Origin: Leptospira ilyithenensis
Lineage (GTDB): Bacteria; Spirochaetota; Leptospiria; Leptospirales; Leptospiraceae
Reading direction: 5' to 3'
Length of the DNA stretch: 64,000 nucleotides
Assembly: GCF_004771005.1 (NCBI RefSeq)
Contig: NZ_RQHV01000061.1
Location: forward strand, 1-64,000
The notes under the pieces were generated by a model, which saw only the letters and a program-made list of their open reading frames with translations, made no database searches and had not been told where the DNA came from. Below, piece after piece: positions 40,129-49,372 of this stretch; within the stretch, counting starts at the first letter, position 1, and every line of letters starts with the position of its first letter. Both the position numbers and the translations under genes were made by a program.

Positions 40129-41685
40129 ATGACTTTAACCATTCAATTTGTCTTGGGTTATGGAATTTTTGTTTTGATTCCATTCTTGCAAAACATACTT
40201 AAGCCTGATCATACAAGGCTGAGATTTCTTTTACTACGGATTGCGTCCGCTGCGGGAGCCTTGAGTTTATTTTTTCCCGTACAAAATCATTTCGGTATTT
40301 TTTTTGCTTTGTTGTGGTTGTTATGGTGCATTGGAAATGCAGTTACTAGTTTTTCCGAGTTTCTGATTTGGGGTTATGACCATTTCGGAGTTTTTTTGAA
40401 TTTCATTGCATCGGCTCTGCTTTTGGGAGGAAGTGTCTGGCTTTTTTCCACAAGGTTTTCCTGGCAGTTTCTCGGCTTCGGCGAACCTTGGAAAACTTTA
40501 ACCGCAATCCATTTCCATTTTTCAGGATTTCTTCTTGTTTCCGTTTTTGCAGCTTACAGGGATAAGATTCGCAAGTGCTCTTCAGGTCTTGAATCAAAAA
40601 CTTATATAACATTTAATTGCTTTTATCTTTTGGGTTTTGTCTTGGTTGCCATTGGTCTTACTGGACCAAGATTCATCGAAGTTTTTGGCACGTTTGTTTT
40701 ATTCTCCTCTGCATTTGTTAATCTTTTTCTTCTATTAAAATCAGTTTGGAAAGATGCGTTTATTTATGATAGGGCGATTGTGTTGTGCATATTTGTTTTC
40801 GGTTTTCTTTCATTTTCTTTGGCATTAACCTATTCATTGCGGATTTTTTCTCCGTTGGATGTTTATTGGATGATTTTGACTCACGGACTTTTGAATGCAT
40901 TCTTGTTTCTTCCTTTGCTGATTTATTTGACAAAGAGACAAAAAATCAGTCTTCCTCTTCGGAAATTCTCTTTTAGTAAAATTCATTCTAAGGGGAAAAT
41001 AGAGTCGGATTTTTTTCATTCCTATCTTTCCGAAGACAAGGCCAAGGAAGGATTGACAGATGATTTTTCCGCATTCCGAAGAAATGATTTCGATCCGGAA
41101 CTGACGCATCCTTCCGTAAGAAATTTTTACGAATTCACAGACAGATACGAATTGAATGTAAAAGCAAAGCCGAATCATTTCTTCCAAAGAATCTGGAAAT
41201 TTTTGGTAAAACATTTTTTTGCAAAACTGCAACAATTGAATCTACCGGATCAGGATAAGAAAATTTTAGGAAGTATAAATTCTATATCTGAGGAAAAAGA
41301 CGGTCGTCCTTCTCCCAGAGGATGGATGAGAGTTGACGCGCAGACAGGAAAGCCGATTTACGCTGCGGTTTACTCCATGCATGAAACGCATCAGGTAACT
41401 TATATGAATATCGCATTTCCGCTACCTTATTCCAATATGACAAGTGTCTTGCATATTGAATATTCCGATTTTACTTCCGGAATTCAACTAACAACGATTC
41501 ATTCCCGCCATCCTTTGGGGGACCAGGGAGTGTATTTGGTAATTGCAGGTTTTGGAATTCGATTGCCCTTGGATGAAACCATCGAAGTTTGGTTTGACAA
41601 CGGACTCAAAGCGCGGCATAGTATGTGGTTCTGTGGTTGGCTTTATTTAACTTTGGATTATACGATGGATTTGAAACATGAATGA
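40129..41685 (+). CDS. YndJ-like polytopic membrane protein
   Basis: The first 270 residues form about eight hydrophobic helices, including a histidine-bearing LTHGLLNAFLFLPLLIYL. The last 200 residues are soluble and beta-rich (GRPSPRGWMRVDAQTGKPIYAA, then HPLGDQGVYLVIAGFGIRLPLDETIEVWFD). This order resembles Bacillus YndJ, whose role is unknown. The assignment rests on layout and a few motifs, so it is tentative. The next gene starts eight bases before its stop, so the two are translationally coupled. Confidence 0.55.
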   Translation: MTLTIQFVLGYGIFVLIPFLQNILKPDHTRLRFLLLRIASAAGALSLFFPVQNHFGIFFALLWLLWCIGNAVTSFSEFLIWGYDHFGVFLNFIASALLLGGSVWLFSTRFSWQFLGFGEPWKTLTAIHFHFSGFLLVSVFAAYRDKIRKCSSGLESKTYITFNCFYLLGFVLVAIGLTGPRFIEVFGTFVLFSSAFVNLFLLLKSVWKDAFIYDRAIVLCIFVFGFLSFSLALTYSLRIFSPLDVYWMILTHGLLNAFLFLPLLIYLTKRQKISLPLRKFSFSKIHSKGKIESDFFHSYLSEDKAKEGLTDDFSAFRRNDFDPELTHPSVRNFYEFTDRYELNVKAKPNHFFQRIWKFLVKHFFAKLQQLNLPDQDKKILGSINSISEEKDGRPSPRGWMRVDAQTGKPIYAAVYSMHETHQVTYMNIAFPLPYSNMTSVLHIEYSDFTSGIQLTTIHSRHPLGDQGVYLVIAGFGIRLPLDETIEVWFDNGLKARHSMWFCGWLYLTLDYTMDLKHE

Positions 41686-42148
41686 TCGGATGCAGTATAA
41701 AAAAGAAATTATTAATTCCCTGAATTCCAAAACTAAAAAAATTCAATTTGAAAACGATTCCGTTGCGGAAGTATTTTCCGGCTATCCTGAAAAGCTCAGA
41801 GAAAAACTACTTTATCTGAGACAGTTGATCTTGGATACGGCTTCCGGAAACGAAGTAGTAGGAAATCTGGAAGAGACTTTGAAATGGGGGGAACCCAGTT
41901 ACCTGACGACTCAAACAAAATCGGGAAGTACGGTTCGTATTCATACGGTTAAGGAAAACCCTGAGCAATATGCGATGTATTTCAACTGCAAGACAAACCT
42001 AGTCGACGGTTTTAGAAAAAAATATTCCACCAAATTTACATTTGGTGGAAATCGAAGTATCATCTTCCACTTAAAAGACAAGATTCCTGTTAAGGAACTT
42101 GAGGATTGTATCTCACAGGCTTTGACCTATCATAAAAAGAAATCTTGA
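41678..42148 (+). CDS. DUF1801 protein
   Basis: The 156-residue protein fits DUF1801 (YdhG/YjhG-like): YPEKLREKLLYLRQLIL, ETLKWGEPSYLT and a C-terminal basic helix. This small alpha-beta fold resembles frataxin-like proteins and has no confirmed role. It overlaps the YndJ-like gene by eight bases and ends seven bases before the convergent ggt gene. Confidence 0.82.
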   Translation: MNDRMQYKKEIINSLNSKTKKIQFENDSVAEVFSGYPEKLREKLLYLRQLILDTASGNEVVGNLEETLKWGEPSYLTTQTKSGSTVRIHTVKENPEQYAMYFNCKTNLVDGFRKKYSTKFTFGGNRSIIFHLKDKIPVKELEDCISQALTYHKKKS

Positions 42149-42155
42149 AAATGGA

Positions 42156-44102
42156 TTATCTCCCTTCTGCCCAGGACTCCTTCCTCGGATCGGCTCCCCC
42201 TTTTAAAACGCCTGTTTCCGGATCTTTTAGAGAAATGCAGGGAGCACCGAAATCATATTCCCATTTGGGGCGACCTATCACATCATAACCTTTGTCTTTT
42301 AAAGCGGTTCCGTGTTTTTCGTAGATTTCTTCTTCCAATTCGATTCTTCCCGGATAATAAGAGTGAGGTGAAAATGAATCCGGCCAATTGAGAGATCGGA
42401 ACCTAGGGGAGTTAACTGCTGCTTGTGGGTTCATTCCGAATACGAATAGATTTAAAAAGACTTGTACTGTTGCCTGGGTTTGCATATCTCCTCCAGGTGT
42501 TCCGAAACTCATTAGAAATTTTCCTTTCTGAAATATCATAGACGCATTGGGAGTGATTGTAGGTCGTTTTCCGGGAAGGAGAGCTGACGGATGATTCGGA
42601 TCCAGACGAAACTGAGTCATTCGTATTCCGAGTGTTATGTCTCCCGCAATCATAGGAGACTGTGGAAAATCGCTTGGAGTGAGTGAAATGGAATTTCCTT
42701 TCGGGTCTATGATGCTTAAGTATGTCGTGTCCCTTCCTACTCTTCCGCTATCCGTTTTTTCCCAAAAGGAACGAGCGGGGATTTCCAATAATAAACTAAC
42801 GTCATTTATATGATTATATCTGTGGAAATCAGGAATGATATTTGTATTCGGAATCAAATTTGATTGAGTTTTGTTTTTCACTTTCTCGAATGCAAAAGGA
42901 TTTCCAAAGGGAGGAGTTTTACCGAATGCGTTTTTCTGAATCAAACTTCTTCTTTGTTTGGCATATCCTTTGCTGAGAAGTCCTTCCACAGGAACCACTA
43001 CAAAATCGGGGTCTCCGAAGTACTTGTCCCTGTCAGCCATTGCAAGTTCAATCGCTTGGATCACTGTGTGAATATATTCAGGTGAGTTGTGACCCATAGA
43101 TTTCAAATCGATTCCTTCCAAAATTTGTAACACAAGGGGGACTACCGCTCCTTGGTTCCAAGTCGGATTGGAAAAAACAGTATAATCATTGTAAGTTCCT
43201 TGAAGAGGGTTTTCCCAATGGCCTGAGTATTTTTTCAAATCATCCAAAATCATCGTTCCGTCATTTTCTCTGTGGGCTTTTGCTATTTTTTCCGCGATAG
43301 GGCCTTTGTAGAAATAATCTCTAATGGAAGTTAATGTCTCTTTTCTGGATTTACCCGCAGCCAGTGATTTTTTTTCGGCATCTGCGAGTTCGGACAATGT
43401 GTCCGCCAATTCAGGTCGGGTGAATTTTTCTTTATGAAACAAAGGTTTCCACCATTTTCCTTTGAGATATACTTCCGCATTATAAGGCATAAGCAATGAA
43501 AATCCGAATCGTTTGATCGGATTCATATTCAGGTTTCTCATTAGGATTTTATGTACTGGAAAACCTTGCCTTGCCATTTGAATCGCAGGGGCGCTGACTT
43601 CGGAAAAACTCATCGTTCCGTATTTCTGAAGTAAGGCGATGATCACATCGGGAGAAGCGGGAACCAACTGAGAGGAATATTTCAGAGTGGGGATGGTTTC
43701 ATACCCTCTGGATCGGAAATACTCTATGGTAGCAAGGGAAGGGGCGACTCCCGCTCCTGTATAACTTTTCACTTTTCCCGAGGAAGAATCAAAATAGAGA
43801 AGGGGCGCAACTCCGGGAAAGGAAGCTTCTTCACCTTGAGTTACGTTTAATACAAGTAATGCGGCAACTCCTGCGTCTGCAGCGTTTCCTCCCTTTTCCA
43901 TAATTTCCAGTGCGGTCCTGGTGGCATAAGGATGCCCCGTGGCAGCCATCATAGTTTTGCCGGAAGCAATCGGTCTGTCGGTATGGTAAGGATCATCGAA
44001 TTTTAAAATCTCTTCCGGCCTGGACTTGAAATGGTAAACTATGAATGATATGATAAAGAGTAGTAGAAACGAAAGAACGATTTTTTTCAGTTTGGACTTC
44101 AT
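42156..44102 (-). CDS. ggt: Gamma-glutamyltransferase
   Basis: The ATG at 44102 is preferred to 44111 because it has GGATG at good spacing. One N-terminal hydrophobic segment (about residues 8-24) may be a signal anchor. The catalytic Thr is Thr459 in GRDTTYLSIIDPKGN, where the proenzyme self-cleaves, and GTPGGDMQ and the preceding KRPTITPNASMI are family marks. The enzyme transfers or hydrolyses gamma-glutamyl groups of glutathione in the periplasm. At 648 residues it is longer than E. coli GGT (580). Confidence 0.9.
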   Translation of the reverse strand: MKSKLKKIVLSFLLLFIISFIVYHFKSRPEEILKFDDPYHTDRPIASGKTMMAATGHPYATRTALEIMEKGGNAADAGVAALLVLNVTQGEEASFPGVAPLLYFDSSSGKVKSYTGAGVAPSLATIEYFRSRGYETIPTLKYSSQLVPASPDVIIALLQKYGTMSFSEVSAPAIQMARQGFPVHKILMRNLNMNPIKRFGFSLLMPYNAEVYLKGKWWKPLFHKEKFTRPELADTLSELADAEKKSLAAGKSRKETLTSIRDYFYKGPIAEKIAKAHRENDGTMILDDLKKYSGHWENPLQGTYNDYTVFSNPTWNQGAVVPLVLQILEGIDLKSMGHNSPEYIHTVIQAIELAMADRDKYFGDPDFVVVPVEGLLSKGYAKQRRSLIQKNAFGKTPPFGNPFAFEKVKNKTQSNLIPNTNIIPDFHRYNHINDVSLLLEIPARSFWEKTDSGRVGRDTTYLSIIDPKGNSISLTPSDFPQSPMIAGDITLGIRMTQFRLDPNHPSALLPGKRPTITPNASMIFQKGKFLMSFGTPGGDMQTQATVQVFLNLFVFGMNPQAAVNSPRFRSLNWPDSFSPHSYYPGRIELEEEIYEKHGTALKDKGYDVIGRPKWEYDFGAPCISLKDPETGVLKGGADPRKESWAEGR

Positions 44103-44205
44103 AAAATACATCCGAGATTTAAATTTGATTCTAGATTAGAAAATCATAATATTGATTTGGATCAAGCGATTTCATGCCAGGGGCTTTTTTTATATTCGTT
44201 AATCT

Positions 44206-44970
44206 TCAGATTGTATCGGAAGTTTCCTTTGTGGCGAATAAATCCTGGTTTTCCAAACAATCAATGATATCAGGTTCGGGAAAATGTTGAAATGATTTTA
44301 CCGTTTCCGAATTTTCTTTAAAACCGGTATATAAAATATCCAAAGAAAATCTTTCTTTGGAATAATCTCCTCTGTGCAGTAGATGGGCTGAGAAAACCAA
44401 CAGATCCCTTTTGGTATGCGGGACTTTTTTACTCCCGTAAATTTCCTCCCCGTTTCCGTGACCATCCAACTCCAACCTAACGATCCTTTCTTCTTCAGTA
44501 TCCCATCTGGAATGGGAGCCGGGAATGAAATCCAAACCGGGATCATCAAGGAATGGAATTCGAAAATGGAGAACGGAAGCCTTACCTATGATTTTTTTCT
44601 GTTCTTCTTCGGAAACACCTAAGTATTGTACGTCGCGGTGCCAATATGGTTTTTTGAAATTGTCTTTCGGATTATAAAATATTTGTGTGTTTAGAAAGTA
44701 GGGACCTGTCGGAATCAATTTCTTTGCGATGGAAAAAAGTTTCTTTTGTGATATCCATCGAAAGAAACGAATCCTTTCATCTCTGTCTTTACAATATTTA
44801 AGCGAAGTAAGGTAGCTGCTATTCACATAGGATGGATGAAAATTTGTTTTTTGCCATTCCTCGTTTGCTTTTGCAAGAACCTCGCCGAAATCATCGAGTT
44901 CCCGTTGTAGAAAGAAATTTCGAAAAAGATAAAATCCTTTTTTTTCAAATTCTTCGGCAAAATCCTCCAT
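44206..44970 (-). CDS. Phytanoyl-CoA dioxygenase-like (PhyH) protein
   Basis: The likely start is the ATG at 44970 (MEDFAEEF), which avoids overlap with the upstream gene. YWHRDVQYLG holds the HxD iron ligands and LLHRGDYS the distal His; an Arg in ERFSLDILY may bind 2-oxoglutarate. Thus all three ligands of a non-haem Fe(II)/2-oxoglutarate oxygenase are present, together with FIPGSH, typical of PhyH. The substrate is unknown. It is the last gene of a likely five-gene redox operon. Confidence 0.83.
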   Translation of the reverse strand: MEDFAEEFEKKGFYLFRNFFLQRELDDFGEVLAKANEEWQKTNFHPSYVNSSYLTSLKYCKDRDERIRFFRWISQKKLFSIAKKLIPTGPYFLNTQIFYNPKDNFKKPYWHRDVQYLGVSEEEQKKIIGKASVLHFRIPFLDDPGLDFIPGSHSRWDTEEERIVRLELDGHGNGEEIYGSKKVPHTKRDLLVFSAHLLHRGDYSKERFSLDILYTGFKENSETVKSFQHFPEPDIIDCLENQDLFATKETSDTI

Positions 44971-44981
44971 CGAAGAATAGC

Positions 44982-45725
44982 TTAACTTAAAAGCATTTGA
45001 AAACGATTTGTAAATTGATAGGCATCTCCCGGCCATCGTGCGGATAGATATTTCCCGTCCAAAACTGTAAATCCTAGATCAGGATTTTCCAAACTATCTC
45101 TCTGGGACAAACTTCCGCCTGTTTTGAATTGGTCTTTTGATTTTAAGAGACTTGTCACTTCCTCTTGCACGGTCAGCGGGTAAGTTTTGTAATAATTTCC
45201 CAGCCAAAGTCTTGTGGAATAATATGCGAGTAGTTCCTGCTTTTGCAAAAGTGCAGTCGTCTGTTTGTCGTATAATACCGATTTGTTTGTGTTCGGGTCG
45301 ATACTTCTTGCTGCAAGCAAAACTCCGTGGCAGATGGCTGCTATCGGTTTTTCCGAATGAAAAAAATCAACTATGGCTTTTTGTAAAATATCCGATTCTA
45401 AATATTCTTTCATTCCGGGGGCGTGTCCCCCAGGCAAAAGAAGTGCCTTATAATCTTTTTCTTTTATATCCGAATAAGAAATCGGGTTTTGAAACTCTTT
45501 TGAATTTTCCATTTCCGCGTACGCATCTCTTGCGTCATTTCTTGCAATAAATCCCGGTTTTAAAATTCCGAAACCTTTTCCGGTTAACATTCTCTCATCC
45601 GCTTTCGCTTGTCTACCGTTAGGTGTAGCGAACTGAAATTTGAATTCTGACCTTGATAGTAACTTCCAAGGAAGGGATGCCTCACTCGGATCAAAATCAT
45701 TACTAGGGAGAGGTATAAGGATCAT
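44982..45725 (-). CDS. DJ-1/PfpI-family protein (Hsp31-like)
   Basis: The ATG at 45725 follows AAAGGA at good spacing, so the upstream TTG is not used. The nucleophile elbow AAICHGVLLAAR contains the conserved Cys and His; LLLPGGHAPGMKEYL holds the conserved Glu-side loop. Members act as glyoxalases, chaperones or oxidative-stress proteins. The 247-residue size is between PfpI and Hsp31. It is 66 bases after the LLM gene and eleven before the PhyH gene. Confidence 0.85.
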   Translation of the reverse strand: MILIPLPSNDFDPSEASLPWKLLSRSEFKFQFATPNGRQAKADERMLTGKGFGILKPGFIARNDARDAYAEMENSKEFQNPISYSDIKEKDYKALLLPGGHAPGMKEYLESDILQKAIVDFFHSEKPIAAICHGVLLAARSIDPNTNKSVLYDKQTTALLQKQELLAYYSTRLWLGNYYKTYPLTVQEEVTSLLKSKDQFKTGGSLSQRDSLENPDLGFTVLDGKYLSARWPGDAYQFTNRFQMLLS

Positions 45726-45791
45726 CGTCGTTTTTTCCTTTGTTTGGGAATCCAATGCATTAGGTAAAACATGATCATAGCGAATATAAAA

Positions 45792-46820
45792 TCAAACCAT
45801 TACGGGAGCTTCTTTCTTAATTTGAGAAAGAATTTCATAAGAACGGATTCGTTTTTCATAATCATAAACCATAGTGTTTACGATCAATTCGTCAGCTCCC
45901 GTCCTTTCAATAAAATCATTTAGCTTTTGTTTTACGGTGGAAGGAGAGCCGAGGACGGAAGATCCCAACCTTTGTTCTATATGTGCTTTTTCCAAAGGAG
46001 TCCAGTGGCCTTCGAGACTCTCCAAAGGAGGACCCATTTGTTTCGGGTTTCCGCGAAGTAGTCCCAAAAAACTGATAATTTGGGAAGTAGCGAGTTTTTC
46101 CGCTTCTTCGTCGGATTCGGCAGCTACAAGATTAACACCTAACATGATATAGGGTTTGTCCAAAACATCTGAAGGAATGAAAACCCGTTTGTAAAGGTCG
46201 ATGGCATACATCAATTGTTCTGGAGCGAAGTGACTTGCAAAGCTGAATGGCAAACCCAGTCTACCAGCAAGTTCCGCACTGTATCCGCTTGAACCGAGTA
46301 ACCAAATCGGAGTTGTGGAACCCATTCCGGGAACGGCTCTTACTTTTTGTCCGGGGAAACCGGGAGCTAAAAAATATCTCAGTTCATCCAATTGATCGGA
46401 AAATTCCTGACCACCCGAGATTTTTTCTCTTCGCAGCGCATGTGTTGTTAGTTGGTCTGTGCCTGGTGCTCTGCCCAGGCCCAAATCGATTCTACCCGGA
46501 AAAAGTGCTTCCAGAGTTCCGAATTGTTCGGCAATCACCATAGGTGCGTGATTTGGCAACATGATCCCGCCGGAGCCAACTCTGATTTTGGATGTTCCGT
46601 TTGCCACATAACCTATGATAATCGATGTGGCGGCACTTCCTATCCCGAGCATATTATGATGTTCTGCGAACCAAATCCGGTTGTATCCGAGAGCTTCCGC
46701 TTTTTTGGCCAAATCCAAACTACGTTGGATGGACAAGGAAGGGCTCGTTCCTTCCGTTATGGGAACTAGATCCAAAATGGAAAGAGGGATATTAGAAATG
46801 GATTTGGCAGTTGGGTTCAT
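45792..46820 (-). CDS. LLM-class flavin-dependent oxidoreductase
   Basis: The 342-residue protein is luciferase-like: [10 protein letters not shown] at the start, [64 protein letters not shown]. It matches the YhbW branch that uses FMNH2 for monooxygenation or reduction. Its ATG overlaps the regulator's TGA (ATGA), so they are coupled. The substrate is unknown; electrophiles or quinones are plausible from context. Confidence 0.9.
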   Translation of the reverse strand: MNPTAKSISNIPLSILDLVPITEGTSPSLSIQRSLDLAKKAEALGYNRIWFAEHHNMLGIGSAATSIIIGYVANGTSKIRVGSGGIMLPNHAPMVIAEQFGTLEALFPGRIDLGLGRAPGTDQLTTHALRREKISGGQEFSDQLDELRYFLAPGFPGQKVRAVPGMGSTTPIWLLGSSGYSAELAGRLGLPFSFASHFAPEQLMYAIDLYKRVFIPSDVLDKPYIMLGVNLVAAESDEEAEKLATSQIISFLGLLRGNPKQMGPPLESLEGHWTPLEKAHIEQRLGSSVLGSPSTVKQKLNDFIERTGADELIVNTMVYDYEKRIRSYEILSQIKKEAPVMV

Positions 46821-47149
46821 GCTATTTGTTTTCGTTTTACAGTTGTTTTCTGAAGATTGTAAATCGTTTCCAAAAGACCGGGAAATTTGGAGTCTATCTC
46901 ATCTTTACGAATTACGTTCATCACTTCGATTCCCTTTTTTTCAGAGCGAACCAAACCTGAATCTCTAAGCACTTTGTAATGAAAGGAAAGGGTGGATGGA
47001 GCCAGGTTGTCGCAAGTTTGGCTACAGCTTTTTCCTTCGCATCCGATCAAATTGAAAAGAATCAGTCTTCTCGTCGGGTCGCTTAGCGCATGAAGCAATC
47101 CGTCGAGTGTGATTTCTTTTAGTGATGGATGATAAAATGGTCGTGGCAT
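46817..47149 (-). CDS. ArsR/SmtB-type regulator with clustered cysteines
   Basis: The 110-residue winged-helix protein has [18 protein letters not shown] and the recognition helix [22 protein letters not shown]. Cys37, Cys42 and Cys46 lie in [13 protein letters not shown], near the alpha-3 site where ArsR repressors bind metals or thiols. It could therefore sense metals, oxidants or electrophiles. It lies between a nitroreductase (22 bases before) and the LLM gene (overlap), so it likely autoregulates the operon. An inverted repeat at 47821-47845 is a possible operator. Confidence 0.87.
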   Translation of the reverse strand: MPRPFYHPSLKEITLDGLLHALSDPTRRLILFNLIGCEGKSCSQTCDNLAPSTLSFHYKVLRDSGLVRSEKKGIEVMNVIRKDEIDSKFPGLLETIYNLQKTTVKRKQIA

Positions 47150-47171
47150 AAAGAGCAGTTTTTCCTTAGTT

Positions 47172-47801
47172 CTAAATTGTTACAAATAATTCTTCTTTCG
47201 GTCTTCTTACTTTTTTTGCAGACACAAGAGGATCCGTTTCCTGGTTGCGGTAACCTAATGCAAGTAAGACTACTGACTTCAGCCCTTTTTCTTTTAGGCC
47301 TAAAACCTCATCCAGCGAGTTGGAATCGAATCCTTCCATAGGAGTTGCATCTACTCTTTCCAATGCAGCTGCGGCAATTCCCGTTCCTAAAGCAATATAA
47401 GCTTGTTTCGCCGTCCAGTTTACCAATTCTTCGGAGGATTTGCTCTGTAACTCGCTTGCAATCTTATTTCTAAAAGGGGTAAGGCTTTCCAGAGTCACGG
47501 ACCTTTCATTTGCAATAAGTTCTATATACCGATCCACATTTTCCAAACTCGGACTAGTCCATGCAGCAAAAACAATCAAATGGGAACTCTCTGTGATTTG
47601 GGGTTGTTTGGATGCCTTTGACGAGATTTCCTTTTTAGTATCGGGACTTTCGATTACATAAATGGTATAAGGTTGGAAACCCATGGACGAGGGAGATAAT
47701 TGGATTGCTTCCAGGATTTTGTCCAGTTTGTCTTTCGGGACTTTTGCTCCGTTCATTCTTTTGGTAGCGTAGCGCCATTGCAGTTGTTCTATCAGTTCCA
47801 T
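47172..47801 (-). CDS. Nitroreductase-family NAD(P)H oxidoreductase
   Basis: The 209-residue flavoprotein shows NfsB-like features: WRYATKRMNGAKVPKDKLDKILEAIQLSPSSMGFQPYTIYV (FMN-binding Arg and Ser), GTGIAAAALERVDATPMEGFD in the middle, and ALGYRN with KVRRP at the end. It would reduce quinones or nitro compounds with NAD(P)H. It is the first gene of the likely redox operon and lies right after the predicted operator. Confidence 0.9.
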   Translation of the reverse strand: MELIEQLQWRYATKRMNGAKVPKDKLDKILEAIQLSPSSMGFQPYTIYVIESPDTKKEISSKASKQPQITESSHLIVFAAWTSPSLENVDRYIELIANERSVTLESLTPFRNKIASELQSKSSEELVNWTAKQAYIALGTGIAAAALERVDATPMEGFDSNSLDEVLGLKEKGLKSVVLLALGYRNQETDPLVSAKKVRRPKEELFVTI

Positions 47802-47820
47802 GTAGGCTTTTGTCCTTTCA

Positions 47821-47890
47821 TTTCAATACTTCAGGAATATTGAAATAATGATCATAATGCCAATAAAGAAACCCGTCTTTCATTTGTCAA
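47821..47890 (-). promoter_or_regulatory. Predicted promoter and operator of the redox operon
   Basis: TTTCAATA (47821-47828) and TATTGAAA (47838-47845) form a perfect eight-base inverted repeat with a nine-base gap, ending 20 bases before the nitroreductase start. Upstream on the same strand a perfect TTGACA (47890-47885) is followed after 17 bases by TTTATT. The repeat sits downstream of this promoter and fits an ArsR-type repressor site. Confidence 0.5.
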
Positions 47891-47922
47891 GAAACAAATA
47901 AGGAAGGATTTCCCCGTCAGGG

Positions 47923-49062
47923 TCAGCTAGTCAGGTCAGTCGAAATCAGTTTGGCTTCAAGCCCGGTCCAAATGGAATCCAGTTTGTTTAAGTGCCAGTT
48001 GAGTTGGTTTTTATGATATAGGATCGTATTGTTTTTTTTAAGATTGTGAATGCTCTTTGGAATGATAGTGAGTTTGTCCAAAAGCACAATCGAATCTTCC
48101 TTGATGTCTATGTACTTTTCTCGAATCAGCTTTTTGAAAATAGGATCGAGTCCCTGTAAGGAAAAATTTTTTCTTAGACTGGAACCTTTTTTCAGACCTG
48201 GATATTCCTTTGTTATGTGATCGTTGAAATCATTCAAAACCAAATTCAATTTTTCCGTGGAAGTTTTTACCTGGCTTTCCAACTTGAACAGAACATAGGA
48301 CAATAAATTTCCCATAGTCAAAACATAACCGCTTCCCAATTTTTCCTCTACCAATTGGGTAACGGTATCCGCATCCATTCCTTCTTCCAAAGAGAAAGGA
48401 TTTCCGTAGGAAATATGGAGTGTGGATTTGTCAGTTGAGATGGAATCGTAAGTGAATGTAAACGAATTGAATTGCAAGTTTCCTATTTTGGATTTTAAGT
48501 AATATGCGCCTTTTCGGATTTGATTCAGATACCCGTCATGATTGTAGGTTCCTTCCGGAAACATAAACAAATTTCTTCCGTCTTTGATTTTGGAAACAAG
48601 GAAACTCCATTCTGCTTCCACGGTTTCTCTCAGTTCTCCCTTTTTCATCAGATCCCGGGCGTTGTCCCTAAAGGGACGTTTGATCGGATGCGCTCCGATA
48701 TAGTTCAATAAAAAAGGAATGATATGGGATTTGTCAATTGCGGTAAGTAGAAGTTTTATAATACCTTTTGTACGGAATTCCTTTTGCAAAAAGTCATTTC
48801 TCAAGATATCTTCCCTGGCAGGTATGATGACTTTGACTCTGGGACTGAGCCTTCTGTAGACAGCAGAAAGAGCCGAGATGTCCGCCTCGGAAACATGATT
48901 TGCAATCAGTGCGGACGGGTAAGGAGAAGCGAAAGTATCTCTCTCATCGGAAAAATGTTCTTCAATGGAATGGAAGATCAGTCCTCTGGACTTATAAACA
49001 AGATTGATTAAAAAATCGTAGGGAAGGGTCGCACGGATCGGGTTTATTTTTTCTGGTTTCAT
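47923..49062 (-). CDS. PlsC-like glycerolipid acyltransferase
   Basis: Acyltransferase motif I is NHVSEAD (HX4D) and motif III is FPEGT; PIKRPFRD supplies a motif II-like stretch. The 379-residue protein is longer than typical PlsC, with an extra helical C-terminal domain of about 150 residues. It should transfer an acyl group to a glycerol-phosphate-type acceptor at the membrane; the exact acceptor is not certain. It is a single gene, transcribed away from the chemotaxis receptor. Confidence 0.82.
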   Translation of the reverse strand: MKPEKINPIRATLPYDFLINLVYKSRGLIFHSIEEHFSDERDTFASPYPSALIANHVSEADISALSAVYRRLSPRVKVIIPAREDILRNDFLQKEFRTKGIIKLLLTAIDKSHIIPFLLNYIGAHPIKRPFRDNARDLMKKGELRETVEAEWSFLVSKIKDGRNLFMFPEGTYNHDGYLNQIRKGAYYLKSKIGNLQFNSFTFTYDSISTDKSTLHISYGNPFSLEEGMDADTVTQLVEEKLGSGYVLTMGNLLSYVLFKLESQVKTSTEKLNLVLNDFNDHITKEYPGLKKGSSLRKNFSLQGLDPIFKKLIREKYIDIKEDSIVLLDKLTIIPKSIHNLKKNNTILYHKNQLNWHLNKLDSIWTGLEAKLISTDLTS

Positions 49063-49372
49063 TTAGTACGGCATTGCCAGTGTTTTCTTTGCTTAAGAAT
49101 GCTTTAGCTCGCAGATTATGCGGTCAAGGAACTTTACTTATATTTTAGAGTGTTTCTAAAATTTCAAGTCTGCAACCGGAGCACTGTTATAAGCACTAGG
49201 AAATTTCTTTCTCGATTTTTAAATTTTTCAAGTTTAAGGTATAGTCTTTTGTTTTTTTTTAGAACAATGTGTATATTATATGAAAATACTGAGTCAATTA
49301 TTTCTAGGTAATTTAGAAGCAGGGAAAATTTACCCCCATGCTCTTTTAAAATAGAAAGGATTAGGTTGATTT
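49063..49372. other. Divergent promoter region
   Basis: No gene was supported. TTTTAGA and TCTAAAA (49143-49161) form a seven-pair hairpin. Long T and A runs lie near 49200-49260. A 24-codon frame at 49280-49354 lacks a ribosome-binding site. AGGATTAGG serves the receptor's ATG. Confidence 0.45.

Noticed and set aside
49280..49354. 24-codon frame before the chemotaxis receptor
   Set aside because: No ribosome-binding site and no distinctive sequence.
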